DNA from: Gnetum montanum
Lineage: Eukaryota; Streptophyta; Gnetopsida; Gnetales; Gnetaceae
Length of the DNA stretch: 64,000 nucleotides
Assembly (NCBI GenBank): GCA_015680685.1
Contig: MNCI01003613.1
Coordinates: forward strand, 947,861 to 1,011,860
Reading direction: 5' to 3'
This document shows, one piece after another, positions 13,052 through 24,941 of this stretch. The notes under the pieces are model-generated. The model was not told where the DNA came from. It saw only the letters and a program-made list of their open reading frames with translations, and did no database searches. The position numbers and the translations under genes were made by a program. Every line of letters starts with the position of its first letter. Position 1 is the stretch's first letter.

Positions 13052-13063
13052 CGAAGAGGGGCC
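13052..13063 (+). promoter_or_regulatory. Element A polypurine tract
   Basis: CGAAGAGGGGCC lies directly before the 3' LTR start TGAAACACC. The B sense strand has AACAAAGAGGGGCC at the same place. It primes plus-strand DNA synthesis. Confidence 0.85.
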
Positions 13064-13065
13064 AT

Positions 13066-15209
13066 TGAAACACCATAAAATTTCAGGGTCCTGATGCCTT
13101 AGCAGAGTCTTGAAATTCAGGCAAGGACTTCCACAAGTGTAGCGTCATGATGGGTCATCAAGACAGCGTAGGCACTGAGTGTAGACTATATAGTTTGGAA
13201 AGTTTTCTATCTCTAGGGTTGACAAGCCTGCTAGACTCTCTAGCTTGCCCAATTGGGCAATTGACTCGGTTGACAATCTATCCAGAGACCATGCTAGGAG
13301 TTACCGAAAGTGTTTAAGATGAGCTAAACAGTTTGCAAGTTTTCTAACGGAGAAATATGCAATGCTACGCTACGTTGCACAATGTAGCAATCCTTGAAGA
13401 GATCGATCAGACGTCCAAGATGCATATTGATAACAAGACAGTCTTCTAGAGCATCTGCCCTGTTTCATCCCTGAAGTGTGAGCGATATGGTGCAACAGAA
13501 TGTGGTGAATTTTGTTAAGTATTATCTCAATTTGAGTGTTATGCTACGTAGCATAGCATAATGTAGTGGGGATGTACTTTGACAACACTCCTAATCAAGT
13601 AGCTTCGACAGAGTAAAAGCACTTACCCCTGTTCCAATAGTTAAACAAGTTTGCTATTTTGACACACCAAGACATGACAAACATCCTATGATAAAATGTT
13701 TGCAAAAATGAGTTAGGATTCAGCCAACACTAGGTGCTACACTATGCTATGCTATGCAATGTAGCACAGCGTAGCAAGGACAGAACACACAAAGGCCCCT
13801 CTATCAAGTGACCCTAGCAAGAGGATCACACTTGGCAACGCTTCGGCCTCCAAAAATGCCTACCCCACTTAGCCCTCACACCTTAAGCGAAGTTTCCTGA
13901 TAAAACATTACACAGATTAAACAAGGATGCATGTCACATTGGCTACTATGCTGTGCCATGCTATGTAGCATAGCATACCTAGCGAGGTTGCAAAACAATA
14001 GAATGCCCCAAGGATGAACTCAGTAGGTCCGAAGGCTTTCCAACATGGAAGAAAACATTGCAGTTGCTTGCCTACCCAAGCCTCAAATAGATGCTCTCGG
14101 CTTCTAGGCAAGACTTCTTTCAAGATTGGTGGCTATGCTATGCTACGCTACGTAGTGTAGCACAACATATCGTGCAGTTACTTACACTATGCCAACATGC
14201 TGGACAACATAAGTAATGCAACACTTGCATGGAAGCATCAAGATGTTTTCAGTTAGCTCTAAAATTTGTTGGCAATGATCATTCTCACCCTAGCATCTCT
14301 TTGGTGAACAAAATTTGAAATTTTTCTTCATTTTTCATACCCCTGGTCAATCCCTGAAATTGTTTCTATGCTTGACCTTACTTGCAAGAGTAGGGAAGAC
14401 ATAGTCCTGGAGCATAGGCTCCATTTTTCTTTCATTGATTATATGCTTCCTAGATTTTGGCACATGCAGTTTCAAAAGTATGGTCACAATGTAACAGTGT
14501 TCACATCTAGCATCACACACCTACGTAGCACAACCATCTTGCACCATGTGGGACCTAGGACATGTGGTATTTAGACAAAATTTTTCTCTTGCTCCTATTC
14601 CTATAAATACCCTGGCAAATGATGCTCAAAGGGTGGGGTTTTTGTATGGTTGGCTTGTTGGCTTAGCTTTTAGAGAGCATAGTTGGCATTTTTATCATTC
14701 TAGTTAGCTTTGAGCATTCTGGTCAACTCTATACATCCTTTTGTAGGTCTAGCATTTTGGCACTTTGGTGAGTAGATTGGCAAGCACAAGAATCCTGAGT
14801 AGCAAGCTATTGGCTATAGTTCAGGGACATGTGACCATACTGATCTGTTGTAAGTTGTGCCATTCTAGTGTTGCATATTCAATTGTATGCTTTCCAAAAA
14901 AATAAAGATCAGATCTGCCATCTTGGTTGGTGCATTTTCTCACCTAAGTTTCTTTTATTCTTTGTTTACTATCATTGTGTTTTGCACTACTTTATTATCT
15001 TGCATTTGTTGATCATTGCTTTACTTTGCTCCTAAAACAAACGTTTACAAAAGGTTAAGTTACTCCTATTAAGTCCCTATCTGATCAACCAAATTGTTCA
15101 GTCACCCTATTTTTTTTCTCTCCAGCACAGCCCTCGCACAAATCCAGGCTTAAACTATACACCCAGCAACCTCTCGGTGTTCCATCCACTGACATTTCTA
15201 GTTGCTACA
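13066..15209 (+). repeat. Element A 3' LTR
   Basis: About 2,144 bp, beginning TGAAACACCAT and ending GTTGCTACA. The end region matches the B LTR end in the sense direction, through blocks around GTCCCTATCTGATC, CCAGCACAGCCCTCGCACA and the final TACA. The U3 part (13350-14180) holds at least five palindrome clusters built from GCTACGTAGC/TAGCATAGC. A TATAAATA box lies at 14602-14609. The 5' LTR is outside the window, so the pair cannot be compared. Confidence 0.85.
14602..14609 (+). promoter_or_regulatory. TATA box in LTR of element A
   Basis: TATAAATACCC matches the TATAAATACCCC at the same place in the B LTRs, near the expected U3/R border. Confidence 0.7.
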
Positions 15210-17090
15210 ATAGGGAATAAATATGGAAAACTTAGAAAATTTATCCACAATGATAATGATGTTGCTTAGGCCTTGCACATTTAGTAGGATTGTGATAAAG
15301 TTCATTATCACTAGGATGCTTGGTAAATCCTTTATCTTATTGATATACTAGATGCTTCTAAACATAGGCAATCACACTCTAATACATCCTTATGCAAAAG
15401 AAGATTCTCTCGATTAGTGCTACTATTCTTTGTTGTACAGGATGTGTCCAACCCATTATGTCTCATTGTACTCTCAAATAATCTTCTTACAGAGGTCATT
15501 CCAATCTGGAACATAAATTTGCCTATCCTGGAACTAGAGTAGTCCATCCCTCATTTTGAAATGTGATGTTTCTCTTGTCCTTATTAACTACATTAGGTAA
15601 ATTTCTTAAGGATTTGTTTTTAATCAATCTTGAAGGTTGTTTAACAACACCACATCATACTAGACATGTGATGTTTGTGGCCCATTGATAGAAAATAGAT
15701 AAAAAGTGAGTTGAGGATGGTGACTCAAGACATCCACCACAACATTCACCTTTCCTAGAAGATAGGTTAAATGGAAGTTAAATTTAGAGAGCATGATCAA
15801 TCATCATGCCTATTTGGGCCTTAGCTTAGTTTGGTTAAGAAAATAGGTGGTAGCCAAATTATTAGTCTTCACATGGACACAACTTCCTAGCAAGTAATGC
15901 CACCTCAATCTCAAGAAATTGATAATGAAAAACACTTACTTTTTGTGGATAGGTTATCTCTACTCTGCTTGATTCAAATTTTGAAACTCATAGATGATAA
16001 GATGATCCTCCTGTACCAATAATTGATCAATTGAATCCTCACTAGCATTGATATGAGTCTCACAAGGTTTTGAGAATTCTAACAATGCCATACAAGATGG
16101 AAGGTTAAGGGCTATTTGATTTTGTCATAGGGTTGTTGACAGTATGAACCCCAATGTCATCAGACTTCTTTCTTCTATAAGTTTATAAGGAGAGTAGCAA
16201 TACTTGATAAATTTTTTATAAATCTATGATAGAAGTTGGCTAACCCCATGAATTTTCAAACCTCATGAACATTAGTAGGAGTAGGCCATTAGTATATGTC
16301 CTTGACTTTCTTTTGATTTAGCTTAATTTATCCATGCCCCATAAGGTGTCCTAAAACTTTTCGCTTTGTACACTAGAATTCACACTTTTCTTTCTTAATG
16401 TACAACTAATTTATACATGGTTTTTCCAGGATTAATTATAGATGGAGAGGATTCACCTCCATGGTTTGGTTGTATACCAAGATATTATTAAGATAGATGA
16501 CTACAAATTTATTAAGAAATAACCAAAATATCTCAATCTTGAGAGTAGAAACGTGACCAATGAATTACAAAGCTTGAAGGGCATCACGATATATTTATAT
16601 GAGCCACATCTAGTCATACACGTAGTTTTCTCCTCATCATCCTCTACAATGTAGACCTGATAATATTCTTAGTAAAGGTCTAGCTGAGTAAAAAATTTTA
16701 CCCTTAGTAGTTGATCAAATAGTTCATAGATGAGTGGCACTAGGTACTTATTCTAAATATTGGCCTTATTTAACAACTTTTAGTCATAACAAAGATGCAA
16801 CGTCCCATCCTCCTTGGTGATACATAACATAGGTCTGCCATAAGGAGATTTTGAGGGATGAATGTTCCCTTTGAAAATAAAACTCTCAAGATATCTCTTT
16901 AGCTCTTCTAACTCTAGCCTTGTTAGTTGATATGGTCTTTAAATAAGTGGCTCAGCACATAGAAATAACTCTACTTTATAGTCTACTAGCCTTTGTGGCA
17001 ATAGACTTTCTGATAGTTCTAGTGGTATCACATCACAAAAACAATATAACATCTTAGCTATTTATTTATTAATTCATGATTGATTCCCAC
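15210..17090 (-). pseudogene. Element E: Ty3/gypsy pol (RT, RNase H, integrase), decayed and cut by A
   Basis: Minus strand. At 15210-15250 the integrase core reads DKFSKFSIFIPY and stops exactly at the LTR end of A. Zinc-binding and RNase H remnants lie between about 15330 and 16150. RT motifs between about 16200 and 17000 include FTQLDLYEEYYQV-like, YKYIVMPF, WPTPTN and GLANFYHRFIKN. The wording differs from the Tat copies, so this is another Ty3/gypsy lineage. No long frame remains. It continues, after insertion D, as protease and gag at 22600-24012. Confidence 0.72.
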
Positions 17091-18102
17091 TACCCTCTAT
17101 AGGATCATCAGTTTTCTTGGCCAAGAGGAATTTTTATGCATACCTCTAGACTTTGTTTCTTTAGAAAATGTGGTTTTAAGGGTAGCACACCTTGTACAAG
17201 CTCTGAGCTCTGCTCTGGAGTGTTTTGTTGCTATAAAACCACTTAACTCCACAATGTCCCAATAAGGTTAGAATATGGTTTCAAAGATCCCACAATCTTT
17301 ATGACATTAAGCTCTACTCTAGACTTTTTTGATACTACAAATCCAATCAATCCTGTAGGATCCTAACAAGCTCAATATGGATGCCTTCTTGTAAGAAGCA
17401 CACCAACCCCTCAAGGCTACAAGAAATAGAGAAAAGAAAAAAGAAAGAATGTAACTAAATTTACAAGTCCTTTTATTTGAAGCTCAATAGAAATTAAAAT
17501 CAAGCAAATTATGTTACAATGAAAAGAAAGAATAGAATTGCATAGAATATACAATGATGAGCTTGAGTGTGAATAGTGCTTTCTAAATTGCCAAGATTTT
17601 GACATCATCTTATAGTCTTAGAGTTTCTAAAAACTCCTCAAAATTCATGCAATAATCACCAAATGGATAGTGTAGATGTCTACTTCAAAGTTGGGACATC
17701 TAACTAATATTGACCTCAATTCAAGAGAGATGTCTCACTAGTAGATGGGATGTCTACAGTGGGATGTTTACAAGGAGACATTTACTATTGTAGATAAACA
17801 TATACTATTTTTCTAAGATGTCTCCTCAACTTCTAAGCTCTGGCTTTTGAGGCTTTCTCGTATCAATTTTTCTTCTTGCTAGTCCTTGAAGAATGTTCAT
17901 TTGATTTATAGCCTTTATTTTCATCCATGCTTTCATGTTGTCCATGTAGTCTTTGTTTCAACATTTTTCCATAGAGCTCATTTCCTTGAGCTCTCATATC
18001 TCAATGTGGAATTCTGATTCATGTCCTACAAAAACATTATCCACCACAAAAATTCTATTTTCTCCATTTTCCCTAAGGTTTTGACATACCAAGAGGTTAA
18101 CA
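17090..18102 (-). repeat. Element D 3' LTR
   Basis: Aligns over most of its length with 21409-22561. Shared landmarks are the CCTCTAGACTTTG/CCTCCAAACTTTG block, the AGATGTCT cluster (17670-17830) and the terminal AAGGTTTTGACATACC. In the sense direction it begins TGTTAACCTCTT after the purine tract. Confidence 0.75.
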
Positions 18103-18118
18103 ATCTCCCCCTTTTTGG
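18103..18118 (-). promoter_or_regulatory. Element D polypurine tract
   Basis: On the minus strand AAAAAGGGGGAGA lies next to the LTR start TGTTAACC, the usual copia arrangement. Confidence 0.75.
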
Positions 18119-18439
18119 TGGTGTCCAAAACTTAAGAAAATGGGTTCATAGGATTCATAAAAGAAAGTTGTTTTTATCTCCCCCTTTTTGGATAGAAACA
18201 AAAAAAGGTTAGAAAAACTCCCCCTAAATATATGCAAGAGAAGAAAGAAAAGAAAATATATATTGTGTTTTGAGAGATTAGAATAGTTATTCTTTACTGG
18301 AAATTAAAAGCCTAGAATAAACTTGATTGGACAAGGTCCTATCCTCATGTCTTTATAGAGAGTTGTGAGTCATTTTTCATCAAGAGGTTTGATGAAAGCA
18401 TCTACAAGTTTATTTTTTGTTCTAATGAATTCTAGCCTT

Positions 18440-18760
18440 ATATGTCCAAGTTGAGTGTGTTCTCATATAAAGTGATGTCAAATTTTGATTTTTTTTGTAT
18501 GAGAATGTTGTATTGGATTTTTTGTCATATTGATGATGTTGTTGTTGTCGCAATAAATTGGTGTAGATTGGGGTTTTATCCCTAAGTCCCTAAGTGTTTC
18601 TTTCATCCATAAAATTTTCACACAATAACTTTTGGCTGAAATGTACTTGGCTTTTGCCATAGAGAGTGCTATGGAAGTTTACATTTTGGTTGTCCAAGAA
18701 ACAAGACTCTTTCCTAGGAAATAGAAATTTCCACTTGTGCTTCAATGATCATCTAAACAA
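18440..18760 (-). pseudogene. Element D RNase H, broken
   Basis: The open stretch 18660-18478 contains KAKYISAKSYCVKILWMKE, then IYCDNNNIINMTKNP and the terminal HSHTKKIKI. These match the copia RNase H end (CDN..A..L..NP..H.RTKHI). Frameshifts separate it from RT. Confidence 0.8.
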
Positions 18761-20050
18761 CTTCCCTAATCTACATCACAATATCTAGAAAGATCAAGTG
18801 GGGAATCCTTTGGATACCAAAGTCCCTAATTAGTAGCACTCTTTAGAAAATTGAAAATATGTTTAACAGTCTTTAAATAGGATTCTCTTGGATTTGTATG
18901 ATATCTTGCACAAATTTGTATACTTAGTACTATATATGGTATACTAGTAGTTAAATAAAATAGGCTACATATCATACCTCTATCAAGCTTGTGATCAATA
19001 GGTTTTTCTTGATCATCTTTGGTGAGCTTAAAATGTGTTGGCATAGGAGTGTTCTTTACCTTAAGTTTTGCCAAGTTGAATTTGAGAAGTATATCTTTGA
19101 TATGTTTGGTTTGACAAATAAAGGTTCCATCTTTTGTTTGATTACCTTAAAATCCAAGAAATTTGTTGAGCTCTTCCATCATGTTCATTTTAAATTTTGA
19201 TTGCATAAGATCTAAAAACTTCTTGCATAGAATTTATTAGTGGCACTAAAAATAATATCATCAACATAGATTTGAATAATAAGTAAATTGTTAGCTTCTC
19301 TTTTGAGAAATAAAGTGACATTAGCCCTACCTCTTTCAAAGGAATTGAATGTAAGGTGTTGGGAAAGTTTTTTGTACCAAGCTCTAGGAGCTTGTTTAAG
19401 CTCATAGAGAGCCTTCTTGAGCTTGAAAACATGATTTTGCTTAAATATACCTCTTTTTGTATAGTCCCATTTAGAAAGGAACTTTTTACATTCATTTGAT
19501 ATAGCTTTATGTTCTTAATGCTAGCATATGCCAAAAGAAGTCTAATAGATTTAGTTCTAGCAATAGAAGAAAAAGTCTCATCAAAATCAATTCCTTCTTA
19601 TTGATTATATCCTTTTGCAACTAGCCTAGCCTAATTTTTAATGATATTTCCATTTTCATTGGTTTTATTCCTAAAAACTATTTTCATCCCAATAATTAGT
19701 TTATGGTTTGGTTTTGGTGTCAATTTCCATACATCATTCCTAGTGAATTAATTTATTCACATTGCATTAGTGGAAATCCACACTTCATCTCCTTTTTCTT
19801 ATTTGAAGTTTTTGGATTCTAGTTGTGAGAGATATGCTGCATAGGCATAAATTTCCTTAGATTGACACTTAGTTCAAACTCCATCTTGTACTTGTTGAAT
19901 TACATCATTGAGAAAGTGTTTTTTGCTAAGTCTAGACATCTTAGGTTGAATTGGTGATATCTCTATATGTTCATCCTCATGGTCTTCCTCATGTTCACTA
20001 TCTACTTTTGAATTTTTGTTAATTTAAACTTGTGAGGTACTAGATAACTT
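18761..20050 (-). pseudogene. Element D reverse transcriptase, broken
   Basis: Motifs in coding order: VWKLTPKPNHK-like and ARLVAKGYNQ near 19700-19610, GIDFDETFSSIAR near 19590, then KLYQMNVKSSFLNGTIQKEVY at about 19520-19450 (conserved QMDVKSAFLNG motif), and later GLMSLYFSKE and SMLMILFLVP (the YVDD region is damaged). The segment 19074-18826 (KNTPMPTHFKLTKDDQ, TSIPYIVLSIQICARY) is the usual region between RT and RNase H. Acts in copying copia RNA; dead here. Confidence 0.8.
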
Positions 20051-20079
20051 TTTAATGGGAACTACTTCATCATCAAGTT

Positions 20080-20080
20080 N
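20080..20080. other. Ambiguous base N
   Basis: A single undetermined base within the decayed element D. Another lies at 41236. Confidence 0.95.
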
Positions 20081-20416
20081 AACATTTTTTAGTGGTTAAG
20101 GCCTTTATTCTATAAGTTTGTTTTTAAAAAGTATACATATGACAAGCTATTATAAAAAGAGCTGCAATAGCTAAATTATGATGCACAATATTAGTTAGCC
20201 AAAACCCCCTTGTTATTGGATTTGGTCCTCTCCTAGAAGTTGAAATTTTGGAATATTCAGACCAATCAAGTATAAAAAAGGGGATCAATCCCTTAGTGAA
20301 ATTAGGATAAAGTCAATTTAAACAATCTTGATATCAAAATGTGAATCACAAAGTTGATTAACACTGAGAAGATTATGCTTTAACCCTTCGACAAAGAAAA
20401 TTTTATTTATAGTGGG

Positions 20417-20611
20417 TTATTTTTTACCTTTCCATCCTATGGTACTAAGACCTATTATAGGAGCTTCCATGTCATCTCCAGCAGTTATGGTTCCAAAATT
20501 TTGTTCTAAGAAGTGTATGAATTGGGTTTTACCTACCATCATATGTTTTGGACAACCATTATCAATATACCATGTGCTTGTTTTAATTATAAAGACAACT
20601 TGAGCCATCAT
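20417..20611 (-). pseudogene. Element D aspartic protease fragment
   Basis: TWYIDNGCPKHMMVGKTQFI matches the copia protease/GAG-pre-integrase pattern WYLDSGCSRHM. Asp is followed by Asn-Gly instead of Ser-Gly. Only about 350 bp separate it from the start of RT, so nearly all of integrase is missing. Confidence 0.75.
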
Positions 20612-21390
20612 CTTCTATTCAAGCTTCTTCTCTTTTTGCTTCCAAACATTCTTTCCCTACAGAGGACCTTATCTAGGTTGTTTTTGAAAAGACCATGTGT
20701 AATGTTTCATCCAAAGATAGTACTATGCCTTAACATGTACAAATTTCCCACAATAGAAACAATTTAAAGTCCTAAATTTTGTTATGTTACCAAACTTGAA
20801 ACAACTTCTTTCTAGTAAACTCTTGATGTGTACATCCTTTTGCTCTTAATCTTTGGGCTTTTCCAAAATATTTTTCTTCATTTACTCAATGAAATTTGTT
20901 AGTTATTGAATATGAGCTATTAGGTTTAAGTTATCTTTGTTAAGATAAAAAAAATTCATCATTAAGAGTTGCAATCTTTATCTCTTTATCATGTAAGATA
21001 TATTTCATTTTAAAGCATGGACTTTGAAAAGAAATAACTTCATTGTAAAGCAACCCATATCTTTCTTCAACAGAGTTTTCATCTTCTTTATGATGACTTC
21101 TAGGATTATTTGGACTTCCTTTCTTGTTCAAGTATTAATAGACATTACTAGACTTGTAGTTATAATCTCTTCTATAGGATATATGGCCTCTTCTATTACA
21201 TATCTAATTAAATGTTGAAGAGGGAATACGAAACTCATCTTTACTAATGTAGTAGAGGGATTGAATACAACACTTGAAGAAGAAATTGATGAAGCATATT
21301 AGTCTATTTATCTAATTAAATGTGATATCTACTAGTGATATGATTTTTTTGTCCTTTCCATGTTCTTTTTTAGTTATCTACGTGAGATCA
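20612..21390 (-). pseudogene. Element D gag remnant with zinc knuckle
   Basis: A CFYCGKFVHVKAxYY motif near 20770-20730 resembles the CX2CX4HX4C knuckle with its last Cys changed. Upstream short frames (for example YGLLYNEVISF, 21100-21000) have no clear counterpart that I can name. Confidence 0.5.
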
Positions 21391-21392
21391 CT

Positions 21393-21406
21393 AAGCTCCA
21401 ATACCA
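21393..21406 (-). promoter_or_regulatory. Element D primer binding site
   Basis: On the minus strand TGGTATTGGAGCTT follows the LTR end after two bases. It resembles the initiator-Met tRNA site TGGTATCAGAGC used by many copia elements. Confidence 0.75.
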
Positions 21407-21408
21407 CT

Positions 21409-22561
21409 TGAGAATTGAGAACTAAGAAAGGGGGTTGAATAAGTTCCCCAATTTAAATTGCACCATCCATACAATCATACCAAATTGTATGTGGTTCCCC
21501 AACTTGGGTACATCCACACTCAGAGGGTAGAATTTGTGCACACCTCCAAACTTTGTTGCTTGAAAAAATATGGTTTGAAGGACACCACACATTGTACAAG
21601 CTTTAAGCTTAGCTCTTGAGTGGTTTCATCATTATGAAACCACTCAACCCTGCAAGGTCCCAACAAGCTCAAAATGTGGTTTCAAGGATCTCATAACCTT
21701 TACAATATTAAGCTCTACTCTAGAGTATTTTGATGCTACAAAATCACTCAATCCTATAGGATCCCGACAAGATCAATATGGATTTCTTCTTACAAGAAGC
21801 ACATCAACCCCATAGGGCTATAAGAAAGAGAGATAAAAAAAAAGGAAAGAATGTAACTAAGTTTACAAGTCCTTGTGCTTGAAGCTAAATACAAATTACA
21901 ATCAACCAAATAATGTTACAATGAAGAAGAATAAAATTCCATAGAATAGAAAATGAAGAACTCGACTATGAACAATGCTTTTTAAATTTCCAAGATTTTG
22001 ACATCTTCTAATGGCCTCAAAGTTTTCAAAAACTCCTCACAATTTGTGCAACAGCTACCAAATGGCTAATGTAGATGTCTACTTTGAAGTTGAAACATCT
22101 ATCTACGATTGGCCTTAATTCAGAAGAAATGTAGATGTCTAATTTGAAGTTGAAACATCTATCTACGATTGGATTTAATTCAGAAGAGACATATCACTGG
22201 TAGATGGGATGTCTATCATGGGACATCTATAGAGAGACATCTACTATTGCAAATAGATGTCTACTATTTTTTAAAAATATCTTCTCAACTTTTAAGCTCT
22301 AATTTCTAAGGCTTTCTCTTATTAATTTTCCTTCTTACTAGTCCTTGAAGCTTCTTTATTTGATTTATGGCCTTCATTTTCATCCATGCTCTCATCTTTC
22401 TCATGTAGTGTTCATTTTGACATCTTGTTATAGATCTTATTTCCTTGAGTTCTAAAATCTCATTGTGGAGTTCCTGTTCATGTCCTACAAAAATGTTATT
22501 GACCATAAATATTATATTTTCTCCAATTTCCTTAAGGTTTTGACATATAAAAGTGGCAACA
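21409..22561 (-). repeat. Element D 5' LTR
   Basis: About 1,153 bp, + strand ends TGAGAATTGAG...GGCAACA. It aligns with the 3' LTR and with copies G and F. It contains a 60-bp tandem duplication (22069-22128 and 22129-22188) around GTAGATGTCT. Confidence 0.8.
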
Positions 22562-22995
22562 ATTTCATCACGATTAGAAAAATAATTTGGGGGTTAGAAT
22601 CCTCATCCTTTCCTATCTATGCCTCATGAGTTGAAATCAGGAAAGGTGAGCTCTCATGGGATATGAAAATTAGATCTAAATGTAAAAACTTTGTCTGTAT
22701 GTAAGGAATCCTACCCAAAAATAACATTAAAGGAATTCATATTCAAAATTGATAAGTTAAGAGCCCACTTGAATTGAAACATTTTGGCTAACACATAAAC
22801 ATCGAAGGGGTTGGAACTTTGTAAGTTTATAAGAAGCTAAACCTGATCCACTTCTAACTACAAGTTCCTTACAATTAATGGGATCATATAATTGTGAATA
22901 GCATCATTATCAATTAGTACACTAAGCTGTCTTGATCTCACAGTTACTGGAACTAGTGCAAATTATTAGGACTAGCCTTTTTGAAGCTTGCAACT
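22562..22995 (-). pseudogene. Element E protease region
   Basis: Minus strand. VLIDNDAIHNYMIP at about 22940-22890 matches the Ty3/gypsy protease start LIDSGATHNFI, with the active-site Ser-Gly replaced. Next come NPFDVYVLAK and KWALNLSILNMNSFNVIFG-like sequence, the usual end of protease (22810-22720). With the gag to its right and RT at 16200-17000, this shows that D split element E. Confidence 0.7.
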
Positions 22996-24012
22996 CTTGT
23001 CTTCTACATGATCATATTAGGAAACTACATCATAATAGCTAATCATTGTTGTTTCACTGAGGTACTACTATCTATAATCTAAAGGCATGGATTTGAATGA
23101 TACTTAAGAGTCATCACTTATTTTGCTAGAGTCTATTCATGCTTATTCTTAGTTTCTTAATCTTAAAGGGTAAATTCTTGCTAGGTGATTACCAAAATAT
23201 AAGAAGCATTGAATTTGTCCCTTGAAGAATCCTCTAAAGAATTTTTTTTTCTTAATCCCAAGTTACCATTTTCTCCCTATATCTTTTCACTTCTATTGGA
23301 AGCCTAGGATTTCCAAAGGATCATTGGTAGGATGACTTTCTTGTTGATTTGATTTAAAATCATTTCCTTCTTTGGTGAAACATACCTCCATTTTTCTAAA
23401 AGTGGGAGGATGTATCCTACTTTCCTTTACATGATTTACCTTTATCTTTCTTTGTAGTCTTGAAATCGAAAAAGGTACCACCTTCCACAATAGTATTTGT
23501 GAGAGTGTGGATACATCATCAGTGGACAATTCCATCTACACCCAAGGTTACAACTCATTTAGAAATTAAAAGAAATGATCCCAATCTCCCATGTTGGGAA
23601 TCAATAACATAAGCTTTTCGAAAGAATTAATGTATTTTTCATGCTTTCCTGAGTGTTATAAGAACTCAAGCTTGGTTCACGATACCCAATCCAAGTTTCA
23701 TGGACAAAATTGTTTGATCAAAGATACCTTGAATTTATCCTAGGAGTTTACTATCTCAATTGTAGTACCCTTCTCTTGGGCATGAAGAAGGCTAAGCCAT
23801 CATAGCTTAGCACTACTTATTAGGTACTAAGATGTAGTGGAGACATTCTTAGCAATAGGGACACCCCTAGTAGACAAATATGTCTCCACATCATGGAGGA
23901 AGGTATCAATTTTGGCATCATTTCTCTCACCATCATAGGACCCTTGTTCTCTTGCTTTGATTAAAGCCACCACTATGGGCTCTTCCACCAGGCATCCTAC
24001 TAAGGAGGAATT
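22996..24012 (-). pseudogene. Element E gag, decayed
   Basis: Minus strand. The open stretch 23535-23293 holds a basic linker and FRKMEVCFTKEGNDFK. To its right, KFKVSLIKQFCP-like and HEKYINSF-like pieces (23760-23600) follow the F..L...F gag core pattern. A degenerate zinc-knuckle stretch lies near 23210-23160. The left copia LTR G begins at 24013 inside this gag. Confidence 0.55.
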
Positions 24013-24941
24013 TAAGGATTAAGAACTTAGAAGGGGGGTTGAGTAAGTTCCTTAATTAAAATTACACTAGCAACATGAACATACCAAATTTTATGCAGTT
24101 TGCCAACTTGGGTACATCCATACTCAAAGGGTAGAATCCATGCATACCTGTGGACTTTTTTTTTCTATGAAAAATGTAGTTTGAAGGGAACCATCCCCTA
24201 TACAAGATTTTAGCTTTACTCTAGATTATTTTTTTCATTGTGAAACCACTCAACTTCGCAAGGTTCCAACAAGCCTAAAATGTGATTTCAAGGATCCCAC
24301 AACCTTTACACAATTAATTTCTACTTTGGAGTGTTTTGATGCTACAAAGCCACTCAATCCCATAAGATCCCAACAAGCATAATATGGATGCTTGCTTGTT
24401 GAAGCACCTCAACCTCAAAGGGCTAAGAAAGAGAGAAAAGAATAAGCAAAGAATGTAACTAAATTTACATGTCCTTGTATTTCAAGCTTATAACAAATTA
24501 GAATCAAGAAAATGATGTTAAACTAAAGAGTGAGAATATAATTTAATAGAATAGACAATGCAGAGCTTGAGTATGAATAGTGAATGCAAAATTTTTAAGA
24601 TTTTAACATCATAGTACAACCATGAAGTTTCTGAAAACTCCTTGGAATTCATGCAATAGGTACCAAATGGCTAGTGTAGACATATACTTCAAAGTTGGGA
24701 TGCCTAAATGAATTTTTATTTAATTCAGAAGGGAGCTCTCAGTAGTAGATGAGACATCTACAGTGGGATGTCTATTGTTGCATATAGAAGTCTACTATTG
24801 TAGATAGATGTATACTATTTTTCAGGAGGGAGCTCTCAGTAGTAGATGAGACATCTACAGTGGGATGTCTATTGTTGCATATAGAAGTCTACTATTGTAG
24901 ATAGATGTATACTATTTTTCAGAGACATCTTCTCAACTTTT
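24013..24941 (-). repeat. Copia LTR fragment G, cut by element C
   Basis: Same LTR family as D and F. It starts TAAGGATTAAGAAC, aligned base for base with TGAGAATTGAGAAC of the D LTR. It breaks off after CTTCTCAACTTTT, where the LTR of element C begins. In D the sequence continues with AAGCTCT, so about 230 bp are missing or displaced. Confidence 0.75.
24731..24922. repeat. Exact 95-bp tandem duplication in LTR fragment G
   Basis: 24731-24825 and 24828-24922 read identically, each from GGGAGCTCTCAGTAG to ACTATTTTTCAG. Unlike the old sequence around it there is no divergence between the copies, so the duplication is recent. Confidence 0.9.

Larger units (their letters stand above)
1..15209 (+). 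mobile_element. Element A: giant Tat-type Ty3/gypsy LTR retrotransposon, degenerate, 5' end outside window
   Basis: The order on the + strand is gag, protease, an opposite-strand gene, RT, RNase H, archaeal-type RNase H, integrase, purine tract and 3' LTR. The left end (5' LTR, PBS, gag start) is outside the window. Frames are broken by many stops and indels, so the copy is old. LTR ends and protein pieces match elements B and C in this window, so all three belong to one family. Its right end at 15209 cuts the integrase core of element E, whose reading resumes at once at 15210. The Tat assignment rests on the second RNase H and on RT motifs; the exact lineage is not determined. Confidence 0.88.
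17090..22561 (-). mobile_element. Element D: Ty1/copia LTR retrotransposon, internally deleted
   Basis: Minus strand, inserted between the RT and protease of element E. Parts in + coordinate order: 3' LTR about 17090-18102, purine tract, RNase H, RT, a gap where most of integrase is missing, protease, gag zinc knuckle, PBS, and 5' LTR 21409-22561. The pol order and motifs are those of Ty1/copia. Frames are broken throughout. The left edge is uncertain by about 50 bp because the start of the left LTR is eroded. Confidence 0.8.
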
